Assembly: GCF_002086815.1 (NCBI RefSeq)
Contig: NZ_MVID01000035.1
Location: 1 to 64,000, forward strand
Direction: 5' to 3'
Length of the DNA: 64,000 nt
Source: Mycolicibacterium parafortuitum
Lineage (GTDB): Bacteria; Actinomycetota; Actinomycetes; Mycobacteriales; Mycobacteriaceae
Part shown: one piece after another, positions 50,554 to 60,141 of the stretch
Layout: each line of letters starts with the position of its first letter
Position numbering within the stretch: the first letter of the stretch is position 1
Notes under the pieces: model-generated
Seen by the model: the letters and a program-made list of their open reading frames with translations, nothing else
Databases searched by the model: none
What the model was told of the DNA's origin: nothing
Position numbers and translations under genes: made by a program

Positions 50554-51558
50554 GTGATGACCAATCAGCCATATGACGTGCTCGCCATCGGGCGGTGCGG
50601 CGTCGACGTATATCCACTCCAGGTCGGGGTCGGCCTCGAAGAGGTGCAGACGTTCGGGAAGTTCCTCGGCGGCAGCGCTGCCAACGTCGCGGTCGCCGCG
50701 GCACGCCTGGGGAACCGCTCGGCGCTGATCTCCGGAGTCGGTGACGACCCGTTCGGCCGTTATGTGCGCGCCGAACTCGAGCGGCTCGACGTCGACAGCC
50801 GCTTCGTGGCCACCCACGGCGAGTTCCCGACCCCGGTGACGTTCTGCGAGATCTTCCCGCCCGACGACTTCCCGCTCTACTTCTACCGCAAGCCCAGCGC
50901 GCCGGATCTGCAGATCCGGGCCGACGAGATCGACTCCGAGGCGGTGCGATCGGCGCGGCTGTACTGGTCGACGGTTACCGGGCTGTCCGAAGAGCCAAGC
51001 CGCAGTGCGCATTTCGCGGCGTGGGAGGCCAGGGGTGAGCGCTCGCGCGAAGACGATCAGCACGGCCAGCGGCGTTCGCTGACGGTGCTCGACCTCGACT
51101 ACCGGCCGATGTTCTGGGCCAGCCCCGCCGCAGCCACCGAGCAGGTGCGCAAGGCACTGGCCCATGTCACGGTCGCGGTCGGCAACCGTGAGGAGTGTGA
51201 GATCGCCGTCGGCGAGACCAATCCGCACAAAGCCGCCGACGCGCTGCTCGACCTCGGTGTCGAGCTGGCCATCGTCAAGCAGGGCCCGCGCGGTGTGCTC
51301 GGTAAGACGAAGCACTCGTCGGTGACGGTGCCGCCCAACGAAGTCGACGTGGTCAACGGCCTGGGCGCGGGCGACGCGTTCGGCGGCAGCCTGTGCCACG
51401 GCCTGCTCAACAACTGGTCGCTGGAGAAGACGCTGCGTTACGCCAACGCCGCGGGCGCCATCGTCGCGGGCCGACTCGAATGCTCGACCGCGATGCCGAC
51501 CGCCGCCGAGGTCGCCGATCTGGCCGAGCAGACCGCCATCGGGGCCGTCAATGTCTGA
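50554..51558 (+). CDS. iolC: 5-dehydro-2-deoxygluconokinase
   Basis: PfkB-family kinase of 334 residues with VLAIGRCGVDVYPLQVGVGL at the N-terminus, typical of IolC, GGSAANVAVAAARLG near residue 40 and the catalytic VNGLGAGDAFGGSLCHGLL near 270. It phosphorylates 5-dehydro-2-deoxygluconate in inositol breakdown. GTG at 50554 or ATG at 50557 could be the start; GGAG lies at 50544–50547. First gene of the iol operon. Confidence 0.93.
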   Translation: MMTNQPYDVLAIGRCGVDVYPLQVGVGLEEVQTFGKFLGGSAANVAVAAARLGNRSALISGVGDDPFGRYVRAELERLDVDSRFVATHGEFPTPVTFCEIFPPDDFPLYFYRKPSAPDLQIRADEIDSEAVRSARLYWSTVTGLSEEPSRSAHFAAWEARGERSREDDQHGQRRSLTVLDLDYRPMFWASPAAATEQVRKALAHVTVAVGNREECEIAVGETNPHKAADALLDLGVELAIVKQGPRGVLGKTKHSSVTVPPNEVDVVNGLGAGDAFGGSLCHGLLNNWSLEKTLRYANAAGAIVAGRLECSTAMPTAAEVADLAEQTAIGAVNV

Positions 51559-52435
51559 CACCGCCGTGTGCACCGACTACGCGTCGCTGACCGAGGTCCG
51601 GGCCACCGAACCGGGCGCCGTCGCCCGCGCCTGGGCGCAGCGCACCACCCGGCCCACGCTGCGCGGCAACGGAAGACTGATGATCGTCGCCGCGGACCAC
51701 CCGGCCAGGGGCGCGCTGTCGGTCGGCTCGCGGCTGACCGCGATGAACAGCCGCACCGAACTGCTCGACCGGCTGCGCACGGCGCTCGCCGATCCGGGCG
51801 TGGACGGCGTACTCGCCACCGCGGACATCCTCGACGACCTGGTGCTGCTCGGCGCGCTGGAGGACAAGGTGGTGTTCTCCTCGTTCAACCGCGGCGGGCT
51901 GGCGGGTTCGTCATTCGAGCTCGACGACCGCATGACGGGCGCCACCGCGGCATCCACCGCCGCGGCGAAGATGAACGGCGGAAAGATGTTGTGCCGCATC
52001 GACCTCGACGATCCGGGCACTGTCGCGACGCTGGCGTCCTGCGCCCTCGCGGTCGACGAACTGGCCGCCCACGGGCTCATCGCGATGCTGGAACCGTTCA
52101 TGTCGTCGCGAGTGAACGGCAAGGTGCGCAACGACCTGTCGCCCGACGCGGTGATCAAATCGGTGCACATCAGCCAGGGGCTCGGCGCCACCTCGGCCTT
52201 CACCTGGATGAAACTGCCCGTCGTGCCCGAGATGGCACGGGTGATGGACGCGACCACGCTGCCGACCCTGCTACTCGGTGGCGACCCGACCGATCCCGAC
52301 GAGGCGTTCGCCAGCTGGCAGAAGGCGCTGGCACTGCCCTCGGTGCGGGGTCTGATCGTCGGACGCAGCCTGTTGTATCCGCCTGACGACGACGTCAGCT
52401 CCGCCGTCGCGACTGCCGTGGCGATGGTCCGATGA
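51551..52435 (+). CDS. Cgl0159-type (beta/alpha)8 aldolase-like protein of inositol clusters
   Basis: Protein of 294 residues: GRLMIVAADHPARGALSVG near residue 38, then KMNGGKMLCRIDLDDPGT, IAMLEPFMSS and VKLP-like TWMKLPVVPEM, with the schiff-base-type barrel layout of class I aldolases. In actinobacteria this family sits in iol operons and is the likely 2-deoxy-5-keto-gluconate-6-phosphate aldolase (IolJ role). It overlaps iolC by 8 bp and iolB by 4 bp. Confidence 0.78.
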   Translation: MSDTAVCTDYASLTEVRATEPGAVARAWAQRTTRPTLRGNGRLMIVAADHPARGALSVGSRLTAMNSRTELLDRLRTALADPGVDGVLATADILDDLVLLGALEDKVVFSSFNRGGLAGSSFELDDRMTGATAASTAAAKMNGGKMLCRIDLDDPGTVATLASCALAVDELAAHGLIAMLEPFMSSRVNGKVRNDLSPDAVIKSVHISQGLGATSAFTWMKLPVVPEMARVMDATTLPTLLLGGDPTDPDEAFASWQKALALPSVRGLIVGRSLLYPPDDDVSSAVATAVAMVR

Positions 52436-53322
52436 GGTCGGTGCTGTACATCCCGGCCAACAGCGCCCCGGCTCCGTTCACCGTCGCGATCACCCCGGAG
52501 GATGCCGGCTGGGCCGAATCCTCGCTGCATGTCGTCGATCTGGGTGACGACGGCTCGGTGTCGCTGTCCACCGGCGGCACCGAGGTGATGATCCTTCCGC
52601 TGTCCGGCGGCGGACGCGTCGAGTGCGGAGGTGAGACCTTCACCTTGTCGCCACGGGCATCGGTGTTCGACGGACCCGCCGACATGGTCTACCTCGGCAT
52701 CGGACAGGACTACACCCTGTCGGGCCACGGCCGGATCGCGATCTGCGGTGCGAGGGCCACGACATCGTTCCCGAACCGGCGGGTGGCCGCGACCGAGGTC
52801 GCGGTCGAGTTGCGCGGTGCGGGCAACTGCAGCAGGCAGGTGCACAACTTCGGCACCGCGACGGCGTTCGAAGCGGATTCCCTGATCGCGTGTGAGGTGA
52901 TCACCCCGGGCGGCAACTGGTCGAGCTACCCGGCCCACAAGCACGACGAGAACAGCGACGTCGAGACCCAGCTCGAGGAGATCTACTACTTCGAGATCGA
53001 CGACTCCCCCGCCGGCACCCCGGGGTTCGGATACCACCGGGTGTACGGCACCCCGCAACGCCCGATCGAGGTGCTCGAAGAGGTGCGCTCCGGCGACGTG
53101 GTGCTGGTCCCGCACGGCTACCACGGCCCGTCCATCGCCGCGCCCGGACACCACATGTACTACCTGAACGTGATGGCCGGATCCGGTCCCACCCGGGCCT
53201 GGCTGATCTGCGACGACCCGAATCACACCTGGCTGCGCGGCAGTTGGGAGCACCAGGACGTCGACCCGCGCCTGCCGTTCACCGGATCGCCGGCAGCCGA
53301 CCCCGCGACTCAAGGAGAATGA
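52432..53322 (+). CDS. iolB: 5-deoxy-glucuronate isomerase
   Basis: Bicupin of 296 residues. The C-terminal cupin has the metal motif YPAHKHDENSDVETQLEEIYYFEI near residue 165 and a later HGYHGPSIAAPGHHMYYLNVM, both typical of IolB. It isomerises 5-deoxy-glucuronate to 5-dehydro-2-deoxygluconate, the IolC substrate. Overlaps the upstream gene by 4 bp. Confidence 0.94.
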   Translation: MRSVLYIPANSAPAPFTVAITPEDAGWAESSLHVVDLGDDGSVSLSTGGTEVMILPLSGGGRVECGGETFTLSPRASVFDGPADMVYLGIGQDYTLSGHGRIAICGARATTSFPNRRVAATEVAVELRGAGNCSRQVHNFGTATAFEADSLIACEVITPGGNWSSYPAHKHDENSDVETQLEEIYYFEIDDSPAGTPGFGYHRVYGTPQRPIEVLEEVRSGDVVLVPHGYHGPSIAAPGHHMYYLNVMAGSGPTRAWLICDDPNHTWLRGSWEHQDVDPRLPFTGSPAADPATQGE

Positions 53323-53325
53323 CCC

Positions 53326-55275
53326 GTGGTTTCCACCGCGCCGAAGTCGACCGAGAAGCTCGTCGACGACGAACCGACCGTGCGGCTCACCGTGGCCCAG
53401 GCGACCGTGCGGTTCCTGGCCAACCAGTACGTCGAACGGGATGGCGAGCGACACAAGTTCTTCGCCGGCTGCCTGGGCATCTTCGGCCACGGGAACGTGG
53501 CGGGCATCGGGCAGGCGCTGCTGCAGGACGAGGTCGAAGCACGTGAGGCCGGCGTCGAACCCGGGCTGAGATACGTGCTCGGACGCAACGAACAGGCCAT
53601 GGTGCACACCGCGGTCGCGTACGCGCGCCAGCAGGACCGCACCCAGGCGTGGGCGGTCACCGCCAGCGTCGGCCCCGGCTCCACCAACATGCTTACCGGC
53701 GCGGCGCTGGCCACGATCAACCGGTTGCCGGTATTGCTGCTGCCCTCGGACACTTTCGCGACCCGCGTCAGCGCGCCGGTGTTGCAGGAACTGGAGTTGC
53801 CGTCCAGCGGCGACGTGACGGTCAACGACGCGTTCAAACCGCTGTCCCGGTATTTCGACCGGGTGTGGCGGCCCGAGCAGTTGCCCGCGGCGCTGCTCGG
53901 TGCGATGCGGGTGCTGACCGATCCTGTCGAGACCGGTGCGGCGACTGTGGCGCTCCCCCAGGATGTTCAGGCCGAATCGTTCGACTGGCCGGTGTCGCTG
54001 TTCGCCGAGCGCACCTGGCACATCGCACGCCCGCTGCCGGAACGGTCCGTCATCGCCAAGGCTGCGGCGGTGATCCGGTCGGCACGCACACCGCTGATCG
54101 TCGCCGGCGGCGGAGTGATCTATTCGGGGGCCGATGAGGCGCTGGCACGTTTCGTCGCCACCACCGGCATCCCGGTGTGCGAGAGCCAGGCGGGTAAGGG
54201 CTCGCTGCTGCACGACGATCCGCGCTCGGTCGGCGCGGTCGGATCGACGGGCACCACCGCCGCGAACGCCCTCGCCAGTGAGGCCGACGTCATCATCGGG
54301 ATCGGCACTCGGTACAGCGACTTCACGTCCGCGTCGCGCACCGCGTTCAACAACCCCGACGTGCGGTTCGTGAACATCAATGTGGCGTCGCTGGATTCGG
54401 TCAAGCAGGGCGGCATCAGCGTGGTGTCGGATGCGAGGGAGGCGCTCGACGCGCTGACCGAGCTGCTGGCCGACCACACCGTCGGCGCCGAGTACACCAC
54501 CCGGATCCGGGAGCTGATGTCCGAGTGGAACGCCACGGTCGACGATGCGTACCGCACCCGTGACGGCGAGGCACTGAACCAGAACCAGGTGATCGGGCTG
54601 GTGAACACGCTCTCGGATCCCCGCGACGTGGTGGTGTGCGCGGCCGGGTCGATGCCCGGTGATCTGCACAAGCTGTGGCGGATGCGTGACCGTAAGGGCT
54701 ATCACGTCGAATACGGGTTCTCGTGCATGGGTTACGAGATCGCCGGCGGTATCGGTGTGCGGATGGCCGCCCCCGACCGCGACGTGTTCGTGATGGTCGG
54801 CGACGGCTCGTACCTGATGATGGCGACCGAACTGGCCACCGCGGTGCAGGAGGGCGTCAAGATCATCCCCGTGCTGGTGCAGAACCACGGTTTCGCGTCG
54901 ATCGGTGGCCTGTCGGAATCGCTTGGCTCGCAACGGTTCGGCACGTCCTATCAGTACCGCGGCGAGAGTGGACGGCTCGACGGCGGCAGGCTGCCGGTGG
55001 ACCTGGCCGCCAACGCCGCCAGCCTCGGCGCCGACGTCATCCGGGCCGACACCGCAGCTGAGTTCACCGATGCGGTCAAGGTGGCCAAGGCCAGCGACCG
55101 CACCACGGTGATCTATGTCGAGACCGATCCGCTGGTGTACGCACCGGACAGCCACTCGTGGTGGGACGTCCCGGTCAGCGAGGTCTCCACCCTGGATTCC
55201 ACGCAGCAGGCCTACCAGCGGTACGCGGAGTGGAAGAAAGTGCAACGGCCGCTGATCAATCCGTCCGACCGCTGA
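53326..55275 (+). CDS. iolD: 3D-(3,5/4)-trihydroxycyclohexane-1,2-dione acylhydrolase
   Basis: ThDP-dependent enzyme of 649 residues that opens the cyclitol ring of the diketone intermediate. The N-terminal Pyr domain has GCLGIFGHGNVAGIGQAL and GRNEQAMVHTAVAYA, with catalytic Glu near the cofactor. The C-terminal ThDP motif is VMVGDGSYLMMATELATAVQ near residue 495, with NHGFASIGGLSESLG after it. GTG at 53326 has an AAGGAG site. It is 3 bp after iolB. Confidence 0.96.
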   Translation: MVSTAPKSTEKLVDDEPTVRLTVAQATVRFLANQYVERDGERHKFFAGCLGIFGHGNVAGIGQALLQDEVEAREAGVEPGLRYVLGRNEQAMVHTAVAYARQQDRTQAWAVTASVGPGSTNMLTGAALATINRLPVLLLPSDTFATRVSAPVLQELELPSSGDVTVNDAFKPLSRYFDRVWRPEQLPAALLGAMRVLTDPVETGAATVALPQDVQAESFDWPVSLFAERTWHIARPLPERSVIAKAAAVIRSARTPLIVAGGGVIYSGADEALARFVATTGIPVCESQAGKGSLLHDDPRSVGAVGSTGTTAANALASEADVIIGIGTRYSDFTSASRTAFNNPDVRFVNINVASLDSVKQGGISVVSDAREALDALTELLADHTVGAEYTTRIRELMSEWNATVDDAYRTRDGEALNQNQVIGLVNTLSDPRDVVVCAAGSMPGDLHKLWRMRDRKGYHVEYGFSCMGYEIAGGIGVRMAAPDRDVFVMVGDGSYLMMATELATAVQEGVKIIPVLVQNHGFASIGGLSESLGSQRFGTSYQYRGESGRLDGGRLPVDLAANAASLGADVIRADTAAEFTDAVKVAKASDRTTVIYVETDPLVYAPDSHSWWDVPVSEVSTLDSTQQAYQRYAEWKKVQRPLINPSDR

Positions 55276-55286
55276 CAAGGAACGCC

Positions 55287-56303
55287 ATGTCCGATCTGCG
55301 CATCGCCGTGCTCGGCGTCGGCGTGATGGGCGCCGACCACGTCGCCCGCATCACCTCGCGCATCTCCGGTGCCCGCGTGAGCGTGGTCAACGACTACGTC
55401 ACCGAGAAGGCCGAACAACTCGCCGCCGCCATCCCCGACTGCCGGGCCGTCGCCGACCCACTCGATGCGATCGCCGGTGACGATGTCGACGCCGTGCTGC
55501 TTGCCAGCCCGGGGGCAGCCCACGAGAAGCAACTTCTCGCCTGCCTGGAGCACCGCAAACCGGTCATGTGCGAAAAGCCCTTGACGACAGATGTTTCCAC
55601 ATCGCTGGAGATCGTGCGGCGGGAAGCCGAACTCGGCCGGTCGCTGATCCAGGTCGGGTTCATGCGCCGCTTCGACGACGAGTACATGCGGCTGAAGATG
55701 CTGCTCGACGGCGGTGAGCTCGGCCGGCCACTGGTGATGCACTGCGTGCACCGCAATCCGAATGTGCCGTCGTACTTCGACAGTTCACTGATCGTCAAGG
55801 ACTCACTCGTGCACGAGGTGGACGTGACCCGCTTCCTGTTCGGCGAGGAGATCGCCGCCGTGCAGATCATCAAGCCCGCCTCGAATCCCGGTGCACCCGA
55901 AGGTGTGATCGACCCGCAGATCGCGATCATGAAGACGGTCTCGGGCAAGCACGTCGACGTCGAACTGTTCGTCACCACCGGCGTCGCGTACGAGGTGCGC
56001 ACCGAGGTGGTCGGTGAGCATGGCAGCGCGATGATCGGTCTGGACGTCGGGATGATCCGCAAGAGCTCCCCCGGCGTCTGGGGCGGCACGATCACCCCCG
56101 GGTTCCGGGAGCGCTTCGGTCGCGCCTACGACACCGAGATCCAGCGCTGGGTCGACGCGGTCAGGGGCGGTGCCGCCACGGGGAAGTACATCGATGGCCC
56201 GACCGCGTGGGACGGCTACGCCGCCGCGGCGGTCTGCGCCGCCGGCGTCGAATCGCTGGAGACCGGTCGGCCCGTCGACGTGCGCCTCGCCGAACGCCCC
56301 TGA
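55287..56303 (+). CDS. iolG: myo-Inositol 2-dehydrogenase
   Basis: Gfo/Idh/MocA enzyme of 338 residues: RIAVLGVGVMGADHVARITSR, the catalytic CEKPLTTDVSTSLEI near residue 95, VGFMRRFDDEYMRLK near 125, and DSLVHEVDVTRFLFGE with the Asp-His pair near 175. It performs the first step, oxidising myo-inositol to scyllo-inosose with NAD+. AAGGA precedes the ATG by 6 bp; 11 bp separate it from iolD. Last gene of the operon. Confidence 0.94.
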   Translation: MSDLRIAVLGVGVMGADHVARITSRISGARVSVVNDYVTEKAEQLAAAIPDCRAVADPLDAIAGDDVDAVLLASPGAAHEKQLLACLEHRKPVMCEKPLTTDVSTSLEIVRREAELGRSLIQVGFMRRFDDEYMRLKMLLDGGELGRPLVMHCVHRNPNVPSYFDSSLIVKDSLVHEVDVTRFLFGEEIAAVQIIKPASNPGAPEGVIDPQIAIMKTVSGKHVDVELFVTTGVAYEVRTEVVGEHGSAMIGLDVGMIRKSSPGVWGGTITPGFRERFGRAYDTEIQRWVDAVRGGAATGKYIDGPTAWDGYAAAAVCAAGVESLETGRPVDVRLAERP

Positions 56304-56331
56304 GCGTCGGCACGCGAGCGCGCGTCGCGCG

Positions 56332-56793
56332 TCAGCTGGTCCGGCGGTCGCGCGGGTGTCGGTAGGCCTCGATCGACTCCAGGTCGGCGAGCACCTCGGC
56401 GCGGGTGTCGTAGTGCAGGGCGTGATCGACCTGGTGGTCGGCGTGGTCCGCCGACTGCATGATGTAGCCGTCGGGCTGGACGGTGATCATGGTGGGCACC
56501 CAGCCGTCGTCGCCGGGTGTGGACGGCGGCAACACCCACATGTCGGACAGCTGCTGGACGTGAGCGTGGACCGCGACCCACCCGCGCTCGACCAGCCGAG
56601 CACCTAGTTCGTCGTCGCGGTAGCGCGCGTGCGGCGCGACGTCGACCGCGCTCAGTGACTCTTCGAGGGCGTCGACGTCGATCCCGTCGAGCCGGGGGTC
56701 ACCGGCGCCCGCGTCGCTGTCGGAGGCGCCGTCGCGACCGGCCCGCCAGGCCTTGCCCTTGGCGGTTTTCTTCCTACCCTTGCTGCGCGGCAT
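56332..56793 (-). CDS. Conserved hypothetical protein
   Basis: Protein of 153 residues with a basic start (MPRSKGRKKTAKGKAW), an acidic linker and a compact C-terminal region including DELGARLVERGWVAVHAHVQ and WVPTMITVQPDGYIMQSADHADH. No family recognised; no signal peptide or membrane segment. ATG at 56793 is used, with in-frame ATGs at 56802 and 56805 as alternatives. It is 49 bp downstream of the glutamine synthetase and may share its transcript. Confidence 0.65.
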   Translation of the reverse strand: MPRSKGRKKTAKGKAWRAGRDGASDSDAGAGDPRLDGIDVDALEESLSAVDVAPHARYRDDELGARLVERGWVAVHAHVQQLSDMWVLPPSTPGDDGWVPTMITVQPDGYIMQSADHADHQVDHALHYDTRAEVLADLESIEAYRHPRDRRTS

Positions 56794-56842
56794 GAGGTCC
56801 ATCATGCCGCGCAGCGGGTACCGCACCCCCTGCTCCCCCCGG

Positions 56843-59017
56843 TCAGAGGATGAAGAGCATCTCCTGGTAGGTCGGCAGCGGCCAGAGGTCATCGGCGACA
56901 ACCGCTTCCAGCGCGTCGGCGGCCGCACGGACCGCATCCATCGCGGGCAGCAGCGCCTTCTGGGCGTGCGTCGCCTCCTCCAGCGCCGAGTCCGCCGAGT
57001 GGCCGAGTGCACCCCTGAGTACACCGAGCGCGGCGGTCAGGTCGGCGATCGGCGCCGAAACCGCCTGCAGCAGCGTGGTATCGGCGTCCACGCCGGCCGC
57101 CTTGAGCGCCGCGACGTTCTGCGCGAGCTCGGTCTGGTAGCGCACCGCGGCGGGCAGGATCACCGTGGTACCGAGCTCGAGGGCGAGCTTGGCCTCGACC
57201 GCGATCGTCAGCGCGTACTGCTCGAGGCGGACCTCGTAGCGGCTGTGCAACTCCCGCTCGCTGAACACGCCGTACTTCTCGAAGACCTCGACGGCGCCGG
57301 GCTTGATCAGCTCGGGGATCGCGTCCAGCGTGGTCTTGAGGTTGGGCAGCCCGCGTTCGGCGGCTTCGATCTGCCAGTTCTCCGAGTAGCCGTCCCCGTT
57401 GAACACGACCGCGCCGTGCTCGGTGATGATCTCGGTGAGCAGGCTCTGCACTGCCACGTCGAAGTCCTCGCCGTCGGCGACGGCCTTCTCCAGCACGGTC
57501 GCCATGTAGTCCAGCGAGTCGGCCATGATCGTGTTCAGCACGATCATCGGCACCGCGACCGTCTGGCTGGAGCCCGGCGCGCGGAACTCGAAGCGGTTGC
57601 CGGTGAACGCGAACGGGCTGGTGCGGTTGCGGTCACCGGGATCGGTCGGCAGCGCCGGCAGCGTGTCGACACCGATGTGCATGACGCCCTTGCCCTTCGA
57701 CGACGTCGCCGCACCCTTGGCGATCTGCTCGAAGACATCGGCCAGCTGCTCGCCGAGGAAGATCGAGATGATCGCCGGTGGCGCCTCGTTGGCGCCGAGG
57801 CGGTGGTCGTTGGTCGCCGAGGCCACCGAAACCCGAAGCAGCCCGGAGAATTTGTGCACCGCGCGGATCACCGCCGCGCAGAACACCAGGAACTGCGCGT
57901 TCTCGTGCGGGGTGTCGCCGGGCACGAGAAGCGACCCCAGCTCGGCGTTGCCGACCGAGAAGTTCACGTGCTTACCGGAACCGTTGACCCCGGCGAACGG
58001 CTTCTCGTGGAACAGGCACTCCATGCCGTGCTTCTTGGCGATCGTCTTGAACACCGTCATCAGCAGCTGCTGATGGTCGGAGGCGATGTTGGCCCGCTCG
58101 AACATCGGCGCCACCTCGAACTGCGCGGGCGCGACCTCGTTGTGCCGGGTCTTGGCCGGGATGCCGAGCTTGAACAGCTCACGCTCGGTGTCCATCATGT
58201 ACCCGAGGACGCGCTCGGGGACGGCGCCGAAGTAGTGGTCGTCGAACTCCTGGCCCTTGGGCGGTTTGGCGCCGAACAGCGTGCGGCCCGCGTTGACGAG
58301 GTCGGGGCGGGCCAGGAAGAAGTGCCGGTCGACGAGGAAGTACTCCTGTTCCGGACCGCAGAACGAGACCACCTTCTGTAGATCCTTGTGCCCGAACAGC
58401 GTCAGGATCCGCTCGGCATGGGTGCCCATCGCCTGCTGGCTGCGCAGCAGCGGGGTCTTGAAGTCCAGCGCCTCGCCGGTCATCGACACGAACACCGTCG
58501 GGATGCACAGCGTGTTGCCGTTGGGGTTCTCCAGGATGTAGGCCGGGCTGGTGACGTCCCAGCCGGTGTAGCCGCGCGCCTCGAACGTGCTGCGCAGCCC
58601 GCCCGACGGGAAGCTGGACGCATCCGGTTCCCCCTGGATCAGGGTCTTGCCGGCGAACTCGGCGAGGGTCTCACCGTCGGAGACGGGCTCAAGGAAGCTG
58701 TCGTGCTTCTCGGCGGTCAAACCGGTCATCGGGTAGAAGACGTGCGCGTAGTGGGTGGCGCCCTTCGACAGCGCCCAGTCCTTCATCGCCGAGGCGACGG
58801 AGTCGGCGATCGCGGGGTCGAGCTTGGCGCCCTTCTCGATGGTCGCGACCACGGATTTGAACACCGATTTCGGCAGGCGCAGCTGCATCTCGGCCTTGGT
58901 GAACACGTTGGCGCCGAAGATCTCTCCTGGCGCCTCGGTCGGGTCGAAGCTGATCGCCGGCGGCACATATGCCTCGACGTTGTTGATCGCCTGCAGGCGT
59001 ACCGCATTACCGCTCAA
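56843..59017 (-). CDS. Glutamine synthetase type III
   Basis: Enzyme of 724 residues, the size of the large GSIII (GlnN) class rather than the approximately 470-residue GlnA1. The GSIII start VEAYVPPAISF…PTEAPGEIFGANVF is present, along with glutamate/metal motifs FCGPEQEYFLVD near residue 225, ATP/ammonia region FAGVNGSGKHVNFSVG near 340 and NRTSPFAFTGNRFEFR near 465. It makes glutamine from glutamate and ammonium. The 166-bp gap upstream holds two GTTAC half-sites. Confidence 0.93.
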   Translation of the reverse strand: MSGNAVRLQAINNVEAYVPPAISFDPTEAPGEIFGANVFTKAEMQLRLPKSVFKSVVATIEKGAKLDPAIADSVASAMKDWALSKGATHYAHVFYPMTGLTAEKHDSFLEPVSDGETLAEFAGKTLIQGEPDASSFPSGGLRSTFEARGYTGWDVTSPAYILENPNGNTLCIPTVFVSMTGEALDFKTPLLRSQQAMGTHAERILTLFGHKDLQKVVSFCGPEQEYFLVDRHFFLARPDLVNAGRTLFGAKPPKGQEFDDHYFGAVPERVLGYMMDTERELFKLGIPAKTRHNEVAPAQFEVAPMFERANIASDHQQLLMTVFKTIAKKHGMECLFHEKPFAGVNGSGKHVNFSVGNAELGSLLVPGDTPHENAQFLVFCAAVIRAVHKFSGLLRVSVASATNDHRLGANEAPPAIISIFLGEQLADVFEQIAKGAATSSKGKGVMHIGVDTLPALPTDPGDRNRTSPFAFTGNRFEFRAPGSSQTVAVPMIVLNTIMADSLDYMATVLEKAVADGEDFDVAVQSLLTEIITEHGAVVFNGDGYSENWQIEAAERGLPNLKTTLDAIPELIKPGAVEVFEKYGVFSERELHSRYEVRLEQYALTIAVEAKLALELGTTVILPAAVRYQTELAQNVAALKAAGVDADTTLLQAVSAPIADLTAALGVLRGALGHSADSALEEATHAQKALLPAMDAVRAAADALEAVVADDLWPLPTYQEMLFIL

Positions 59018-59098
59018 TGGAGTTCCTTTGCACTACGGAATCCGCCTCGGCTCGACGGACGTGACCGGCCCACACTAGGAACGTTCGATGCCGAATTT

Positions 59099-59145
59099 GT
59101 TACGCGAGCGTCAACGACTGAAGTCGCTGGTTACGCGCGCGAACG
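59099..59145. promoter_or_regulatory. Two GTTAC half-sites upstream of glutamine synthetase III
   Basis: GTTAC at 59099–59103 and GTTAC-N6-GAACG starting at 59130. The second is close to the GTnAC-N6-GAAAC arrangement of actinobacterial GlnR sites, but the 31-nt spacing is not the classical 22. Weak candidate for nitrogen control. Confidence 0.3.
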
Positions 59146-59183
59146 CGCGGGCGCCGCTCGGCGTGTGCGACCGCCCCGCAACC

Positions 59184-60119
59184 TCAGCCCGAGGTCTCGT
59201 TCCACAGCGTGTCGATCCGGGCGCCGAGCTCGAGATCGGCAGCGACCGCCTCCAGCGCCGCAGCGACGATGGAGGCCGGGGCCCGGTCGTGGACGACCAG
59301 GCCGATTGGGGGCCGCGGGCCGTGCTGAACCATGGGCCGCGCCGCGAAACCGGGCGGCACCCCGAGTTGCGGCAGCCACGCGGTGGACGCGATCGTCGCC
59401 CGCCGCGACCCCGTCAGGTGCGCATAGAGCGCGTCCACCGAATCGGCTTCCACCGCAGGCCGGTACCGGGCCCCCTCGGCGGCCATGTTCGCGTCGAGGA
59501 TGCGTCGGTTGCGCATCGTCGTGGTCAGCATGCACAGCTGCAGCTGCGCCGCGTCCGCCCAGCTGACCTCCCCTGAACCCATCACCGGATGGTCCGCCGG
59601 CGCCAGCAGCACGTATCGCTCCCGGTACAACTCCACCGACCGGGTGCCGGGCGTCGCCTCGTCGTCCAGGTAGGTCAACCCGGCGTCGAGCTCGAAATCG
59701 GCGAGTCGCCGGGCGATCTCGCGTGACGACAGCGCCTCGATGCGCACCGACGCCGCCGGGTTGCGGGCCAGGAACTCCGCGGTGATGAACGGACTTGCGG
59801 GCACCGCCGTCGGGATCGCCCCGATCCGCGCGGTCGCGGTCAGCCGCCCCTGCATGCGTTCCAGATCGGCGAGCATCTCGTCACGTTCGGCGACGATCCG
59901 CTGCGCCCACGACACCACCCGCCGGCCTTCCTCGGTGAACCCCTCGAAGCGCTGGCCGCGCTGCACGATGACGATGCCGAGTTCGCGTTCCAGCCGGCGG
60001 ATCGCCACCGACAGGGTCGGCTGGCTGATGTGGCACCGGGCCGCCGCGCGGCCGAAGTGGCGCTCGGCGGCGAGTGCCAGAAGGTAGTCCAGGTGCTGCA
60101 TCTGCACTTCGTTCGCCAT
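59184..60119 (-). CDS. LysR-family transcriptional regulator
   Basis: Regulator of 311 residues. The helix-turn-helix HFGRAAARCHISQPTLSVAI is strikingly similar to that of OxyR (HFRRAADSCHVSQPTLS). The effector domain holds only one Cys, in LCMLTTTMR, so the two-Cys peroxide switch of OxyR is lacking. It is divergent from fdhF, with an ATAG-N7-CTAT box between, and probably controls the formate-dehydrogenase-type genes. ATG at 60119 gives the standard N-terminus. Confidence 0.88.
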   Translation of the reverse strand: MANEVQMQHLDYLLALAAERHFGRAAARCHISQPTLSVAIRRLERELGIVIVQRGQRFEGFTEEGRRVVSWAQRIVAERDEMLADLERMQGRLTATARIGAIPTAVPASPFITAEFLARNPAASVRIEALSSREIARRLADFELDAGLTYLDDEATPGTRSVELYRERYVLLAPADHPVMGSGEVSWADAAQLQLCMLTTTMRNRRILDANMAAEGARYRPAVEADSVDALYAHLTGSRRATIASTAWLPQLGVPPGFAARPMVQHGPRPPIGLVVHDRAPASIVAAALEAVAADLELGARIDTLWNETSG

Positions 60120-60141
60120 CGGCCCTCCCGGTGCGCGTTTC

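Noticed and set aside
51577..55278. Open frame of over 1200 codons antisense to the iol operon
   Set aside because: Shadow of iolC–iolD codons in a GC-rich genome; no domain, and the four iol genes on the plus strand are certain.
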